From: Allolobophora icterica
Lineage: Eukaryota; Annelida; Clitellata; Crassiclitellata; Lumbricidae
Length of the DNA stretch: 64,000 bases
Direction: 5' to 3'
NCBI GenBank assembly: GCA_963556255.1
Contig: OY744610.1
Span: forward strand, 17,140,457-17,204,456
Part shown: positions 21,523 to 34,932 of the stretch, piece by piece
Position numbering within the stretch: the first letter of the stretch is position 1
How the letters are laid out: each line of letters starts with the position of its first letter
Made by a program: the position numbers and the translations under genes
Notes under the pieces: generated by a model
Told to the model about the DNA's origin: nothing
The model's input: only the letters and a program-made list of their open reading frames with translations
Databases searched by the model: none

Positions 21523-24340
21523 TTAAACCTGAACAGATCTTGCATCAACAACTTTCTGAAGTTGTCGAAGTTTGTATTCAAGAAAGCAGCGAATGATGTA
21601 CTCAAAAGGAAGAACGGCCTTGAGTTTCTTAAATTCGAACATTACTTCTGAGTGAGAATGATTGCAGTCGATCAGACATCTCACTCTCAAATATCTTGCC
21701 AGGAAATGTCTTCTAAGAAAATAATGGAATTTAACAGAGTAAGGTTTCTTAAGAAACTTTGCAAGTTTTCTTTTCGCAGAGTAAATCTGTCGGGAGAAAT
21801 GGTGCTGGAACGTCGATATTTCACTGACTTTTATTTTCTGTAGATCTTCATTTGATGGCGATAAATAGTATACAAGTGTGTGAAATCCTAGCAGACATTG
21901 TACGTCTCTGTCGAAATAAGAGTCAAGCGGTGGAATCACCATGACATATGCAAATGCAAGTTGCTTCGAATCGTTTTGCAGATCAGATGCGTCGAGAATT
22001 TGTTCACACAAATGCGAAACTTCGGGATATTTACGACATTTGTATAGATACGCAGCACGGTAACAGTCAACTATACTGCAGTCAATGCCAAAGTCTTTGG
22101 TGATCGCATTGTAAAAAGATGTCATATTACATAAGGAACATTTTATGAGCAATTGAATAATATCCTCTTCATTTGGCAAACAGCCTTCAATGAGCGCTTC
22201 CAATTTATAAATTGGATCGATTCTTTGATACATGTGTGAAACACTGTTTGATTTTTGTGAAACTCGGTACCATCTTTGTTTCGTAATGGCAATCAAAATT
22301 ACATCCAAAGGAAATTTTGGCGTTTGACAAATATTAGTAAGACAAAAAGCACCAGTTGTTCTCTCATTTGACGAAATTGTTAAATGCTGAGCAAACACCT
22401 CAGGTGTAAGACGCAGATCTAGAAAAAATTGCCTTTTAGTATAATGCAAAGAAGCGTCTTTGGTCTTCCTGAAAATCAAGTAAAATCCAATTATCTTAGC
22501 AATGTCTTCAATGTACAACAAACAGCCCGCATTTAATGTTTCTGTATCCTCTTTCTCAGGCTTTTCATTCACGATCACTGTCGAGCAAAGGTCGATTACA
22601 ATTTGATATTCTGATGCGGCAAATTGGAGAGCCGCCATGTAGGCCAAAGCAGCCCTGGCGATAGTGTTTGTTTTAGAATCCTCACATTCCAAAGCTTTAC
22701 TGAGAATTCCCTTTGATATTTCAGACACAAGTTTAAATTCATGATCGTCATTTGATCCAGTCAGATTTTCCATCAGATCCTGAGCCTTTATTAAATAAAA
22801 CTGGCTACTATTAACACCAATGTCTATTGGCCTTGGTAAGTTGTGTTGATTAGATCTAAAACGTTTTGGTTTAATCGAGACTTGTCTGATTTCTTCAATA
22901 AACCATTCGCTGTCATAGTGCATTTCCTTACAGTCCAATAAATGGGCAGTGTACAATATATGCACCATCGAGCCACAAAGCCAAACGCATGATTCAATCT
23001 TTGCAGGTGACCAAAAAGCCATTCTTAGTTTACCACCAAAAAGCCATTCTTAGTTTACCAAACCAAGAGATTCTAAGCATAATTCCTTCTTGTTGAAGAG
23101 TTGAGTTCCTTAATGTTACACTCTTTGCGCGTGTAACATTGTTTGCGAATTCTCTGGAAATATACGAGTCGATATGTTTAGGATTATCTACCTTCATTTG
23201 CTCACAGCAAAAGTGCAAGTAGTCATTAGTCCTTTTTGCATCATATAAGTTAAGAAAAGCTGGCTCCATATAATGATTCATAAACCAAAGGCTGAGAATG
23301 TCGGAATCGTAAAAATAAATTAACTTTTCAACAGCTTCATCAACGATCTTCCAGTTAAAGTGTTCATGAAACAAATTTGCCTGAGGAATAAAATAGTTTG
23401 GACATCTATTCTCTTTAAGCCATTTTGCAAGTTTTTCAAATAACTTGCAGCATATTCTGATAACAGATGAGGAATTCCACCATTCTGGTGACATCTCTTC
23501 ACAAGACCACAACATCAGTGTTTTAAAATGGTAGGTACAGAGAACCTCGTCTTCCTTTGGACAATCCTTTTTGATCAGTTCTCTCTTGGAAAAGAATCTG
23601 AGCATATGGTAGACAATCTGCTGAACTGGAGTCCAACTCTGAAGTAAAATGACTTCCGCAACTGAAAATGACAGCCTCCACTGATGTATATCATTTCTGC
23701 AAGCAGGATGTTTTGCATATACAACATGACAACCACTCTGTGCTATCTCGTGGATGATTGCAGTCGTGGGCCATCCGTACTTCCTTTGTCGAAAAGGCCA
23801 ATCTTTTGCTTCGTTTGGCCACTGTGGGCACCATACGGACACAACATCAATTGAAAGTAAATCTAAGATGCTCGTTCTATTCGAAGGTCCAACTATGCTA
23901 AATTCTCGAAGTCTCTCACTTGATTTCAGTTCTGCTGATGTTAAATATTTTTGGAAGTTGAGCTGAACAAATTCAAAGGTTTTACGTTCCCAGTTATACC
24001 TAATTTGTCCCAAAAGTCGAAGTCGTACAAAAGCTGGATAATCAAGGTATGGTTCCATGAAGTAACAGTTTGTAGCACCGCTACTATGACGGATATCATA
24101 TGGCAATACTGGCTTTTCATCTGTAAAGGCTAGTGAATGTGAATCTATATCTAACTGATCCATGTCGTCGATGCATGAACGTAACGGTTGAATGAAGAAC
24201 TCAGCAGAGCTGCCACAACAAAATTGGTAAAATTCCGACGTGTTTAAATGTGCAAAATACATCCACTCAAAAATGTTAGCGTTGGACTTTGGAAACAATC
24301 GACATGTTCCTACGATAAATTCTGAAACGTTGTCGTCCAT
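21523..24340 (-). pseudogene. Mab-21/cGAS-like domain protein, split by a 25-bp duplication
   Basis: Two consecutive minus-strand frames (24340-23030, 436 aa; 23022-21523, 499 aa) form one intronless gene. The first part carries the Mab-21 nucleotidyltransferase fold: GSSAEF (residues 43-48) and the acidic pair in DDMD (58-61), then a CPQWPNEA segment, an HQWRLSFSVAE core strand/helix, CTYHFKTLMLW and the YFIPQANLF helix of the C-terminal lobe. The second part is Cys- and Tyr-rich and helical, TPR-like in feel but unassigned. The frames are separated only by a tandem duplication (23011-23060) whose 25-bp length shifts the frame. Mab-21 proteins include cGAS-like RNA/DNA sensors and developmental factors; which of these roles applies cannot be told here. 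It may be a recent pseudogene, a variant allele or an assembly error. Confidence 0.88.
23011..23060. repeat. Perfect 25-bp tandem duplication
   Basis: 23011-23035 and 23036-23060 are identical and begin CCAAAAAGCCATTC. The duplication ends the upstream Mab-21 frame at MAFWW plus a stop and supplies a second ATG (MAFWS) for the downstream frame. Confidence 0.97.
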
Positions 24341-24627
24341 TGCTGCAACCAGTGGAGAACATCAATATAAATTATGTAGTCTTCGTTATCGTGATCAAGT
24401 TTAGTTTTACATGTAGGCCCCTTAATATTATTTCTATATTCACTGAGCGCCGCTATCTAGTGAGAAAAATGCATAGACTGTGGTGATGCGTAACTCTCCT
24501 GACATAGTAACCGATTTCGGGGAAGCTCAAACTCAGACTCAAATCAATCGTCTACCGTATAACACAAAACTGATAAGTATGTATGTTTGTATACATATAC
24601 GTGTGTATGCATTAAACTTTCTATGTA
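24341..24627. other. 5' flank of Mab-21-like gene; nothing else seen
   Basis: The promoter of the minus-strand gene should lie here. I see no convincing TATA box or other element. Confidence 0.3.
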
Positions 24628-25724
24628 CAGGGTGGGCCAAAAATGTAACCCCTACAGTTTGGGCCAATATTTCGGCCAAAAGTAAGAATTTGTTAATCAA
24701 ATTTTACTGGCTTAAACGTAATTCATATTTGGCTCTCTGCAGAACTGGAGTGATCACCAATCAGTTCTTTGAAGATCTGAAACGATCTTGGACGCGGTCT
24801 TATTCATGAATCACAATATTGGTAAAATTGCGGCCAAAAGTAAAAATTTTAAATCATTAAATGTAATTATTATTATTAATATTTAGAAAAGAAACGGGAC
24901 ACCCGCGTAGCTGCACGTCACTTTGACTTCATTTAGCAAGACCTTATCGCTTGATCGTTAAAAGCGAGAAGTTCGCTCCACATGTTATGGTATCGGCTGG
25001 TATTTGTTTTGGTGGCAAAGGTCGACTGCATTTTGCTGATGAGACGGCGAAGGTAAATTACGTTTCTCGTCTGCTTCCAGAGTTAATTTCAGATTGCAAG
25101 CATCTACTGCCAGCTGGATTCATCTTTCAGCAAGACGGCGCACCAGCGCATGCTGCTCGTCTCTCGCAAGATTGGCTCGATGTTAATTGCCCTGGCTTTA
25201 TTGAGAAGGACCAATGACCCTCAAATTCCCGGATTTGAACCCGCTGGATTATCACGTGTGGGGAGCTGTGCTGGAGAAATACCACAATCTGCGACCAAAG
25301 CCAAAAACAATAAGAATTTAAGGTCGCACTGGAGTTGATATGGGAAGATTTAATTCTGGAACAAGACCATCAAAAACATTACAAAGAGACTCAGAACATG
25401 TGTGGGTACTGGTGGTGGACACAATGAACGCAAGTTGTGAAGCAATATCAAGTCTGTTTGATACCAATTATTTGAAATGTGACTTAATAAAATTGTTTTT
25501 TGTTACTTTTTGTTGCGCTGCATGTTTTTGGACCATCAAAAACAGTGGGTGGACTCAATAATAGTGACATAACTTTGGTTCTGTTTGAAATATTTTGGTG
25601 ACATTTGGCTGTTATACGTAAATGTGAATTACTGTTAAGCCAGTAAAAATTTATTTAAAAATTCTTACTTTTGGCCGAAATATTAGCAAAACCCTGTAAG
25701 GGGTTACTTTTTTGGCCCGCCCTG
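24628..25724 (+). mobile_element. Mariner-like (IS630-Tc1-mariner) element with decayed transposase
   Basis: About 1.1 kb flanked by TA. The ends CAGGGTGGGCCAAAAA and, inverted at the right, CAGGGCGGGCCAAAAA start long inverted repeats of about 110 bp that share TTCGGCCAAAAGTAAGAATTT. Inside, the plus strand from 24951 encodes the transposase C-terminal part: VMVSAGICFGGKGRLHF, then QQDGAPAHAA with the second catalytic Asp and, after a frameshift near 25215, PDLNPLDYHVWG with the third. The N-terminal DNA-binding half is missing or unreadable, so the element is non-autonomous. Confidence 0.85.
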
Positions 25725-25726
25725 TA

Positions 25727-26469
25727 TAATATGCAGCCGTATACATCATAATATGCGAATCAAGGATGTCTTTATTAATGACCCCATGCATGCAAGTAAT
25801 GTCAACCAACTAACTCGCATTAGCAGTTAACCCACAACAGCACCTTTGAATGATAAATAGTGCGCCGTATGTGATTGCAGTAATGTTTTCACGTTTTCGT
25901 GGTTTTCTCTAAATATACAGATTTATCGACACTATTATAGTCTATAGTGGCATGTCGGGCATCTGGGGATAGATTTGCAGCGCAGAAGATAGCTTCGGCG
26001 CTTTAGCGACAAAGATATCTTGGATTATTCTTATTTTTGCCGTTACTTGTGGATTTTCTGGGGCCAACTAAACAGGGCGTGTCATGGGGATCGCTGGAGC
26101 GTATCGCCGTTCGTCTATAATAGGCTACACGCGTGGCTCGTTGTTGTCGCTTCGTTCCCGGTGGTTGCGCTTAAAAGTCGGTGTGCGACGTGCGTGTCTC
26201 TGTCGCCAGTTCTATCTATCTATCTATCTATCCATAATGAACTTATATAGCGCCCCTTCAGAAATCAACTCAGTGGCCCTCCAGTTCTGGCCTTCTGCGG
26301 AGGGGTCGACGTTCCGGCTTAAACATTCGTGACCGTTTCGGCACGTCGGTGCTGACAGAGTGTCGCGAGGCACCTTGGTGGGCATTCCATGCACACCTTC
26401 AAATGACCGCCTGACCAGACTGCTTTTCGGCTTGCTGAATATACGATCGCTTGGTGAGCGTGACATGCC
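25727..26469. other. Intergenic DNA with a TATAGCGCC repeat end
   Basis: No gene. At about 26210-26290 a (CTAT)n run followed by CTTATATAGCGCCCCTTC marks the reverse end of a SINE-like repeat. Confidence 0.5.
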
Positions 26470-27790
26470 TGCATCAGCTGTGGTCTGATGGACGTGATGT
26501 GTTTGTTGATATGGAGACGTGGCATGACGACGCTTCGACTCCAGCGCTCGCTCTCTCTTGCCCTCTGGGTGACTGTGTCCTTGAGAGTGCCAGGCCGCGC
26601 TCCGCTTGTCGGATATTGGACCTCGTCGGAACATCAGATGCCACACTGGTTGGCAGTATTGAGCTATGTGATGTGGACCGGCTGTCTGACCATACAGAAA
26701 TCTGCTTTGAAATACAGCGTATGGTCTGAGAAAAGGAAATTAGCACAGCCATTAAAAGGAACTGGAGAAATTGTTGTTCTTACTGAATTTGAGTTCGATC
26801 CCTCTGCCTCAGAACAGGCGATAACAGAATCTAAAGATGTGGACTACTCGATCAGTCTTTATTAATGTAACTCGACAATTAAGAATCTCAACGGTAGGCA
26901 TTCTAGAAGACTGTGGAAGACAGTTGCGAGTTTACTGGAGCCCACGGTTGCCCATTCGACTTCCATCGCTCCGGCGGCATTTGTGTCAAACTTTAAAGAG
27001 AAGGTGGACGCAATTCACGCTTCTACCGCTGGGGCTCAGCGAACGCCGGGAATAGGGTGGTGTGTAGTGCCAGGCTTGCGTCGAATGACCATGTGACACC
27101 TCTGGTCATCGCACAGCTGCTCGACCGATGTCCTAGTAGACAGTGCATGCTAGACTCGGAGTCGACCTGGCTGATTAGGGCTGTCGGAGCCTCATTTTCA
27201 CCGATCATTGCTAGGCTGATCAATGAGTCCCTTGTTTCGGCCGTTTTTCCATCATCAATGAAGCATGCAAAGGTGAGGCCAGTTGCAAAGAAGCCAGCTC
27301 GGATGCCTCGTCTTTTACCAGCTATCGGCCAATTTCAACTTTTCCTTTCACATCCAAATTGCTGGAAAAAGTGGTGGAGAGCTAGCTGACCGACTACGTG
27401 TTCATCAACGGTCTTATGCCGTCGTACCTTACTGAAATTTTTCCACGATGCGTTTTGGCCGCTGATCGCGGAATGGTCTCGCTGGTGGTGTGTATGGACA
27501 TATCGGCGGTCTTTGATACGGTCAACCGCGAGACGCTCCTTGATGTCTTTCAGACTCAGTTTGGAGTCAGTAGTCAGGCGCTCGACTGGCATCGGAGCAA
27601 TTTCACTGGGCGCTCCTACTGCGTGTTTAACGTCGCTTATTTTGCCTCAGGGTTCGTCGCTTGGGCCGCTTAAGTGGATCATGTACGCTGCTGAGCTGCA
27701 GGAAATTGTTTCTTGCATGGAGTATGAGTTCACGGGTTGCCCGACGATTTGCATTTGGGTAGACACATAGATACTGGGAAGCGAGCAATG
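26470..27790 (+). pseudogene. CR1/L2-type LINE fragment (endonuclease end and reverse transcriptase start)
   Basis: Plus-strand frames, broken by shifts and stops, read in order as the APE endonuclease segment ETWHDDASTPALALSCP (about 26515), the pre-RT region QCMLDSESTWLI..FSPIIARLINES..SSMKHAKVRPV (27140-27280), and the RT motif MDISAVFDTVNRETLL (about 27500). The YADD catalytic region is not intact. The copy is truncated at the 3' side, where a SINE-like repeat begins. Confidence 0.8.
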
Positions 27791-27799
27791 CTCGACTGC

Positions 27800-28130
27800 A
27801 CTGCTGACATCATGTAATAATAATAACAATAAGACGATTTTTATAGCGCCGTAGCACAGCCGAGGCCGAAGAAAAGGGCGCTGTACATGAGTTACAAAGT
27901 CAATGACAATCGTACGAAAGTTTAAAAAGATATGTCTTCATGTGCGATTTGAATGACTCCAGAGATGGCGCATTCTTAACGTGGTCAGGAAGATTGTTCC
28001 ACGCAGTAGGTCCAGCGACAGAGAAGGAACAGTCGCCGTTGATCGAAGATTTACCCCGAGAAATTCGAAATCATCTGGCTGGGCTTCAGACAGCCACTGT
28101 TGATGGAACTGCATTAGCTACCAGTTGACA
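27800..28130 (-). mobile_element. SINE-like repeat (TATAGCGCC family)
   Basis: Begins with AATAATAACAATAAG and TTTTTATAGCGCCG, followed by a body containing GATTGTTCCACGCAGTAGG and CCAGCGACAGAGAAGGAACAG. The same body motif recurs at about 30810 and 35300. Orientation is taken from the microsatellite tail at its left end. Confidence 0.55.
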
Positions 28131-28262
28131 AACGTTTAATTTATAAACTGTGTTTGACGTGGTACAAAACACTGCACCTGGTTACCTGATCACCTGGTCA
28201 CTGCACTCGTTGCAGTGACATCCGCTTGCGTTCAGCGACTTTGTTATCGGGAGGGTTAGGAC

Positions 28263-28614
28263 CAGGGCTGTAGTGGTAAAATTTGAGGTGAGTATACGCT
28301 ACCGGTGACCAGCGGCGTAAAAAAAAATTTGAAGACCTTTTTTTAGGAAAAATTTCAGACTTTTCACCAATTCTCAGAAAATTTTCAGACTTTTACGATT
28401 TCGTCTCTGAAAAAGTTAATGACCTTTTTTTTTTTTTTTTTTTTTAGTCATTCGCCCTAAAAACCTTTGAAAACCTCTCTTTTTCGGAAAATTTCATCGA
28501 TAGAGGTAAGTATACGCTGTATACCCGCGTATACCCTCATGAGTATACGCTCTCAAATTTCTCTAGAGGTAAGTATACGCTGTATACCCGCGTATACGCT
28601 CGACAACAGCCCTG
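28263..28614. mobile_element. hAT-type MITE, 352 bp
   Basis: Ends CAGGGCTGTAGTGG and, inverted, CAGGGCTGTTGTCG, with the perfect 8-bp duplication GTTAGGAC at 28255-28262 and 28615-28622. The right part holds two copies of GTAAGTATACGCTGTATACC and a poly-T run. It has no coding capacity. It sits just upstream of a LINE 3' fragment. Confidence 0.87.
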
Positions 28615-28629
28615 GTTAGGACGCGATTG

Positions 28630-28815
28630 GCAGACTCTTCATTTTCATGGCCGGACTCAGTGCATGGAACTCATTGTCGCTGGTTATCCGGTTCATAGAC
28701 TCCCAGACTACCTTTGTCAATCACCTCAAGACGTACTTGTTTCGTGCGGCCTTGCCTTATTATATTTTATTGTGTAAGCCGCTGCTGAACACAGGTTTAG
28801 TGGCGGCATATCAAT
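28630..28815 (+). pseudogene. LINE (CR1/L2-type) C-terminal fragment
   Basis: The plus-strand frame reads GLSAWNSLSLVIR, then FVNHLKTYLFRAAL, which matches the typical last residues of CR1/L2 ORF2 proteins (A/R-WNSLP...F...LKT-LF). It runs directly into the (GAT)n tract, which is probably its tail-derived microsatellite. Confidence 0.7.
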
Positions 28816-28821
28816 TACTGT

Positions 28822-29799
<978 letters not shown>

Positions 29800-30120
29800 C
29801 TCAGCGCTGACGCCATAGTTTGATGCTGAGTGTCGTGCGTTCCATCGACACGCCCGCCAGCTTGATAGGCAGACGAGGGTGGATGAGGATCGTGTGGCCT
29901 GGGTCAAGTACGTCTGGTAGATACCCCTGCAATACACGAGCAAGGAGAACAAGTATTGGGAACGCAAGATCGCTCTGAATGCCGGTGAAGCGAGAAGGCT
30001 GTGGGCGACTTTCAGTGACATCTCGGATCGCTCTCGCTTGGCTCCGACTATGACAAACGCTCGCCAGATTGTCGTTAGGGGCTGCAAGTCTGCCGGTTCT
30101 ACCAGGGTCATAGCCGGATT
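29800..30120 (+). pseudogene. LINE fragment (endonuclease-RT linker)
   Basis: One plus-strand frame with a few stops reads FDAECRAFHRHARQLDRQTR, then KENKYWERKIALNAGEARRLWATFSDI when split, the usual region between endonuclease and RT in CR1/L2 LINEs. It is an isolated fragment. Confidence 0.6.
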
Positions 30121-30639
30121 CCCTACTCTAAAGAACCAGTTGGACTATTGAGATATGTACTGCAAATTATCAGGACTTCCGGGAATTTGAGGAGTGCGAG
30201 GCCAAGTCTGACGTCTGCCAATTCTTTTAAGTTCGTCTGCAGTTGATCGCCGTCATCAATAATTCTGTAGTATCCTAGAGAATAGAAACTGGTATCTACT
30301 TGCGGCTACCGTCGAGGATTCTATGCCAATCTTTGCAGAATGTGATTGCACCAACTACCTATATGTTACAATGGATCGTGGTATCGGGAAGAAATCAAAG
30401 TGTTGGAGTTCACACATCCTGAGCTCTAGCGGCGCTTCTGCGTGAGCCAAAGGGTTGTTCAGGATCGCCTAGGATGGTTCTGCTCTGTCGGAGATGAAAT
30501 GAAGGTCGAGCAGACCATCCAGCGAGAGTTGAAGGGTCCTGGAGATCACCATTTGGTAGCATGACTTCTTAGAAGTCGAAACTGACACGGTTCACCGACC
30601 AACCTCAGAAGACACCATCAACAATGGAGAAGGAGAAAA

Positions 30640-30930
30640 ACGACTTCTCGTCCAAGGACTTGCAAAGGTACATACGAACATGGGCATTGTTGGGGAATTT
30701 GAACCTAGACTGGACCTCACCCAATGGCGTTAGGAGTCTTTACAGCAGAGAAGAAAGCGGTGGAAGAGTCTCGAGGAAAAGTCCGCAACTCAAGAGGAAG
30801 CCCATTCAAAATTGTGGGTCCAACAACGGAGAAAGCGCGATGTCCATGCCTGTTGTTGAGTCAGAACGCCGCTTTCGCTCCCCTTCCTAGTGTCCTTGTG
30901 ATTCCAGAATATCTCCCACTGAAGCGACCA
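30640..30930 (-). mobile_element. SINE-like repeat body
   Basis: Contains GTGGGTCCAACAACGGAGAAAG, the same motif as the repeats at 27800 and 35145. No tail is clear. The 88-codon frame in it is not considered a gene. Confidence 0.4.
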
Positions 30931-31244
30931 CAATAAGAATAACAACAAACTCTCTTACCGTAGTAATGTCAAACTCAATTTGTGTCTATAATTGTGGTCA
31001 CAGTGAAGAACAGCAACACAACAATTTATATTTACCGAATGATTGAAAGTTTGCTTTATGGTATCATCGATGTAACAAAATGACCTTGACCATGACCTTT
31101 AAAGGTGAAGATGACCTCAAACGGCGAAAAAAATATCAGAAATGAATTCTACATACCGAAATTAGTAACATTAGAGGTATTACACGTGCACATACTCTAA
31201 AAACAAAAAAGGAAAATTTTCCAATATGGTCGACGGCGGCCATA

Positions 31245-31920
31245 TTGGATTTGGCCATTTTGGGGATATTCCCATAGTCCGATTTTGTCCGATTTTGGAT
31301 ATGTTATACTCCAATGATTTCAGAGCAAGAAACCGTTTTAAAAGCTTCATTAGCAATTATGCTCAGGTCTTACTGCAAATTATTGGTATTATTATTGGTA
31401 TTTCTTAGGAACCGCCAGTCCGCCATTTTGAAACTCATTTTTGGGGGTGTCCCCCGGACCGATTTTGTCCGATTTTAGATATGTTATTCAGCAATTGTTT
31501 CTGAGCAGGAAACCGTTTAAAAAGCTTCTGAAGCACTTTTGCCCATGTCAAACTGCAAATTATTTTTAGGCCCCTATTATTATTGGTATTTCTTAGGAAA
31601 CCCCAATCCACCATTTTCAAGCTCATTTTTGGGGCTGTTCCCGTAGACCGATTTTGTCCAATTTTGGATATTTTATTCAGCAATTGTTTCTGAGTAGGAA
31701 ACCGTTTAAAAGCTTCTGAAGCACTTTTGCCCATGTCTAAATGCAAATCATTCGTATTATCATTGGTATTTCTTAGGAAACCCCAATCCGCCAGTTCGAA
31801 ACTCATTTTTGGGGGTGTTCCCCTGGACCGATTTTGTGTGATTTTGGATATGTTATTCAGCAATTTTTTCTGAGCAGGAAATCGCTTAAAAAGCTTTTCA
31901 AGCAATTTTTCCCAGGTTCA
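31245..31920. repeat. ~180-190-bp minisatellite, about four units
   Basis: Units begin near 31275, 31456, 31648 and 31827, each with CCGATTTTGT..GATTTTGGATATGTTATTC, a GAGCAGGAAACCGTTTAAAAGC segment, and TATTTCTTAGGAA. Divergence between units is 10-15%. The 156-codon minus-strand frame is a by-product of the repeat. Confidence 0.85.
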
Positions 31921-33659
31921 TCAGGAATTTAAGCTAGATTGCCTGGACTAGATTGCGCAACTGCGATCTAAACATTGTTGTTAGAATATTTCCTCGCCCT
32001 ACCGTATAACGGCGTATAGGGATCGGCTTAAAAATGAAACTAAGTCCGCTATTTTCTCTACAGTGATTGTCTATATCTATAAATAAGCTTACACATCCTC
32101 AGCTCTAGCGGCGTGAGCCAATGGGTTGTTCAGGATCGCCCAGGATGGTTCTGCTCTGTCGGAGATGATTGATTTTTAAGCGTAATTTAGGCTTGTTTCG
32201 ATTTTAATTGAATTGTTCTGTTTGAACAGATTGCCTTAAAGGGGCAAACTAGCTGGGCTCAAAACCGTTTCACCTGATGCAATTGGATCTAACAGAACGC
32301 GCTTACCTCGTCTGCGTCTGCTTCGAGTCATCCATGCCTCAAAGTTCTTTTCCTCCTCTTTCGTTAGTTGACCAACGTTCATTTCCGTCTGATCTTCCTT
32401 TGACATTTCTCCCGGTTCTTCGTAATCGTAATCTCGAGATTTCTACAGCGCCAAAAAAACCAAGTCGCCAGAACTAGCTTATTCTCAGTCAAAACATAAA
32501 CGATTTGAGGATGAGTGATGGTATAAAATCGGTTCCAGGTCAACATCCAAAGGGGTCAAGCAGGCAGAGTCAGACGGCTAAGGTAGATGTGGTGTGGAGT
32601 TGAAACGGTGAGGGAGGTAAGAGGAATAGAAGGAATCGGGATAGGCTTCGGAGAAAGAACAGTGTTTTCAGTTGGAGTGAAAGACCTGTTGTGAGGTTTT
32701 GGTGAGTTCAGATATTTGTCGTAATACTGGCGGGAGTTTGTTCAAGAGAAGTGCAACAGCTACGGCTATTGCAATGGAGCGATTTGGAAATTTTACAGGC
32801 CTATAAGATTGGATGACGGATGGAAAGAAAAGTGTTAGGGCGAAAGAGGAGAGCGTTGAGCCAGTTGGACCGTGCACAGCTTACGGAGATAGGAGTACTG
32901 GGACAAATGAAGTGTATTGCAGGTGAGTGATATGACTTTATGTTAGGCCTATATTCCTTCGTATATTTTCAGCCAGTTGAGTGATTTGAGGATATGAGTG
33001 ATGTGTTGGTGTTTTGATGTTTTAATGACCGCACGGGTGAGAGCATTGTGAATATATCTTGGAGGCGGTGAATTTGGATGATGTCTATATTCAGGAAGAG
33101 TGCATTACAGTTTTATAATTTCGAGTGAACTATGGATGCAGCGATTTTAGATGGAGTTTTGAAGCTGAGTGAATTCTGCGATTGGTCACGGATATACTTG
33201 AAGTAGCCTAAGTGCGGAAAGATAGGTGGTGTGTTCTTAGACATCAAAGTTTGGATAAATATCACACATACATGTAGTTTGCGGACCGGAGAATTGACAG
33301 TGAGTGTGTGGACGCAGAATCAATCTGATATAAATACATAGATTTGGAATTTTCTTGAGTTGGTCACGCAGGCCTAAAAGATTGGAATCAGTTTTAGACG
33401 GATTCATGCACAGGAGATTTGATGTCATCCAGGAGGAAGTTTGGGTAAACACATGGAGAAGATGATTTAATATAGAGTGGGAGAAGCTGTTTGGAGAGAA
33501 AGAGATGAATAATTGAATATCGTCAGAACATAGGTCATGGTCAACTGAGGAGTGAGGATGCTTTGGTGAGTGAGCTGAGTGGAGTCATGTAGAGGATGAA
33601 CAAAAGTGCCCCAAGAGCAGAACTTTGCGGGGCAACACATGTGGCAGGGCATGATTGGG
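31921..33659. other. No gene recognised
   Basis: AT-rich DNA. Parts near 32650-32800 (GGCGGGAGTTTGTTCAAGAG) look like diverged SINE-like bodies. No coding signature. Confidence 0.4.
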
Positions 33660-34130
33660 ATGAGATTTCCGATGTCTTACTCGACTACAATGGAACAAAA
33701 GGTGGGGTCGATACGGCTGATCAGCTGATTCGCACATACTCTGTCAAACGTAAGACTAACAGTTGTCTGCTTCTTCAATTTCGTTGACATTTCGGCAATC
33801 AATGCAATGGTCATCTGGATATTGAACAACGCAGACTGGGAGATGAAGAAGCGTTTCATACGGCGCTTGTTCTTGAGGCAGCTTGCGAGATCTCTTGTAG
33901 CACCGTGGATCACTACCAGAGCAAGCAAGTCACGGTCAGTAGCAGTGCGGCATGCAATCTTGGCGGGTACAAACGACGATGTACCCGATGTGTGGCAAGA
34001 AGGACAGAAAAACACAGTTCAGATTCTGCATATGCAACAAACCTGTCTGTCTCACTGTTTGTCTGCTGCAAAGTACACATGTGATCGATGCAAACAAGAA
34101 CATGTATCAAACAAAAACAAGACTAACTGA
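33660..34130 (+). pseudogene. piggyBac-type transposase C-terminal remnant
   Basis: The plus strand reads DYNGTKGGVDTADQLIRTYSVKR, the conserved YN-TKGGVDT-D motif containing the last catalytic Asp of piggyBac/PGBD transposases; it is continued in other frames by VIWILNNADW and a Cys-rich tail (MCGKKDRKTQFRFC, CNKPVC) matching the C-terminal zinc finger. At least two frameshifts are present. No TTAA-flanked ends were confirmed. Confidence 0.8.
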
Positions 34131-34930
34131 CTAAATTACTTGCCTACAATAACAGTTTATTTCATTATTTTCTGAGAGATATTTTACAGAAAACTGTCAT
34201 GTAGCATTTGAACATAATAGCAATCAGCACGAATTTTACTGGAATAATGGCTTCTTCATTTTGGTTCTACTTCTATAGAGTCATTGAGTCAATCAAACAT
34301 TTATAATAGACTGTCACAAAAAACTGTAACTGAACATTTAGTTTCAAATTCATTATAGAAATGGAGAGACATTGTAATTTTGTTGTTATTCTTATAGCGT
34401 TTTTGCAAAATTGGCTTGTAAAATGCACTTATAAAGAGCCCATATCAGAAGAGGGGGTCTTGAAAGACCCCCAATGTTAAAATTAAGTTGCATTTTGGAA
34501 TGTTCGGATGAGGTTTAATATCCAGGTGTTGAAATTTAAGCGTGCCGACACGTATTGGTGAGAGAGTGCACTTGATATACTATTAGTTTGCACGATTTTC
34601 ATTCCCGTATAGAAGTAAGTAATCTTTATAGCGCGAGAGAAACGCCGACAGTTTACCCCAAGAATACATTTAATAGTGAAAGAGTAGCACAAAGTTCCCC
34701 GTATGGATGGGTTTGTTGCCAAGGTGAAGTGGAGCTCTCTAATTCCCAACACAGCTGTTGCTAGAGCTGGAGTGAGTCATATTATTCTGATTAGGTCGCT
34801 GGTCCGATCGTATAAATAGATCACATACTTGGATTTCGATTTTGGCCAATATTGTAGACGTACGACTGATATCTTATTTGTGTTCTGCTACTCACAAACC
34901 TTCTACTACCGCTTGTCGAATCGCATCCAG
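34131..34930. other. No gene; one strong hairpin
   Basis: The only structure seen is a perfect inverted repeat GGGGGTCT-TGAA-AGACCCCC at 34453-34472. Otherwise AT-rich sequence. Confidence 0.45.
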
Positions 34931-34932
34931 GT

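Noticed and set aside
21523..24340. Intron between the two Mab-21 halves
   Set aside because: The gap is only a few bases and is fully explained by the 25-bp tandem duplication.
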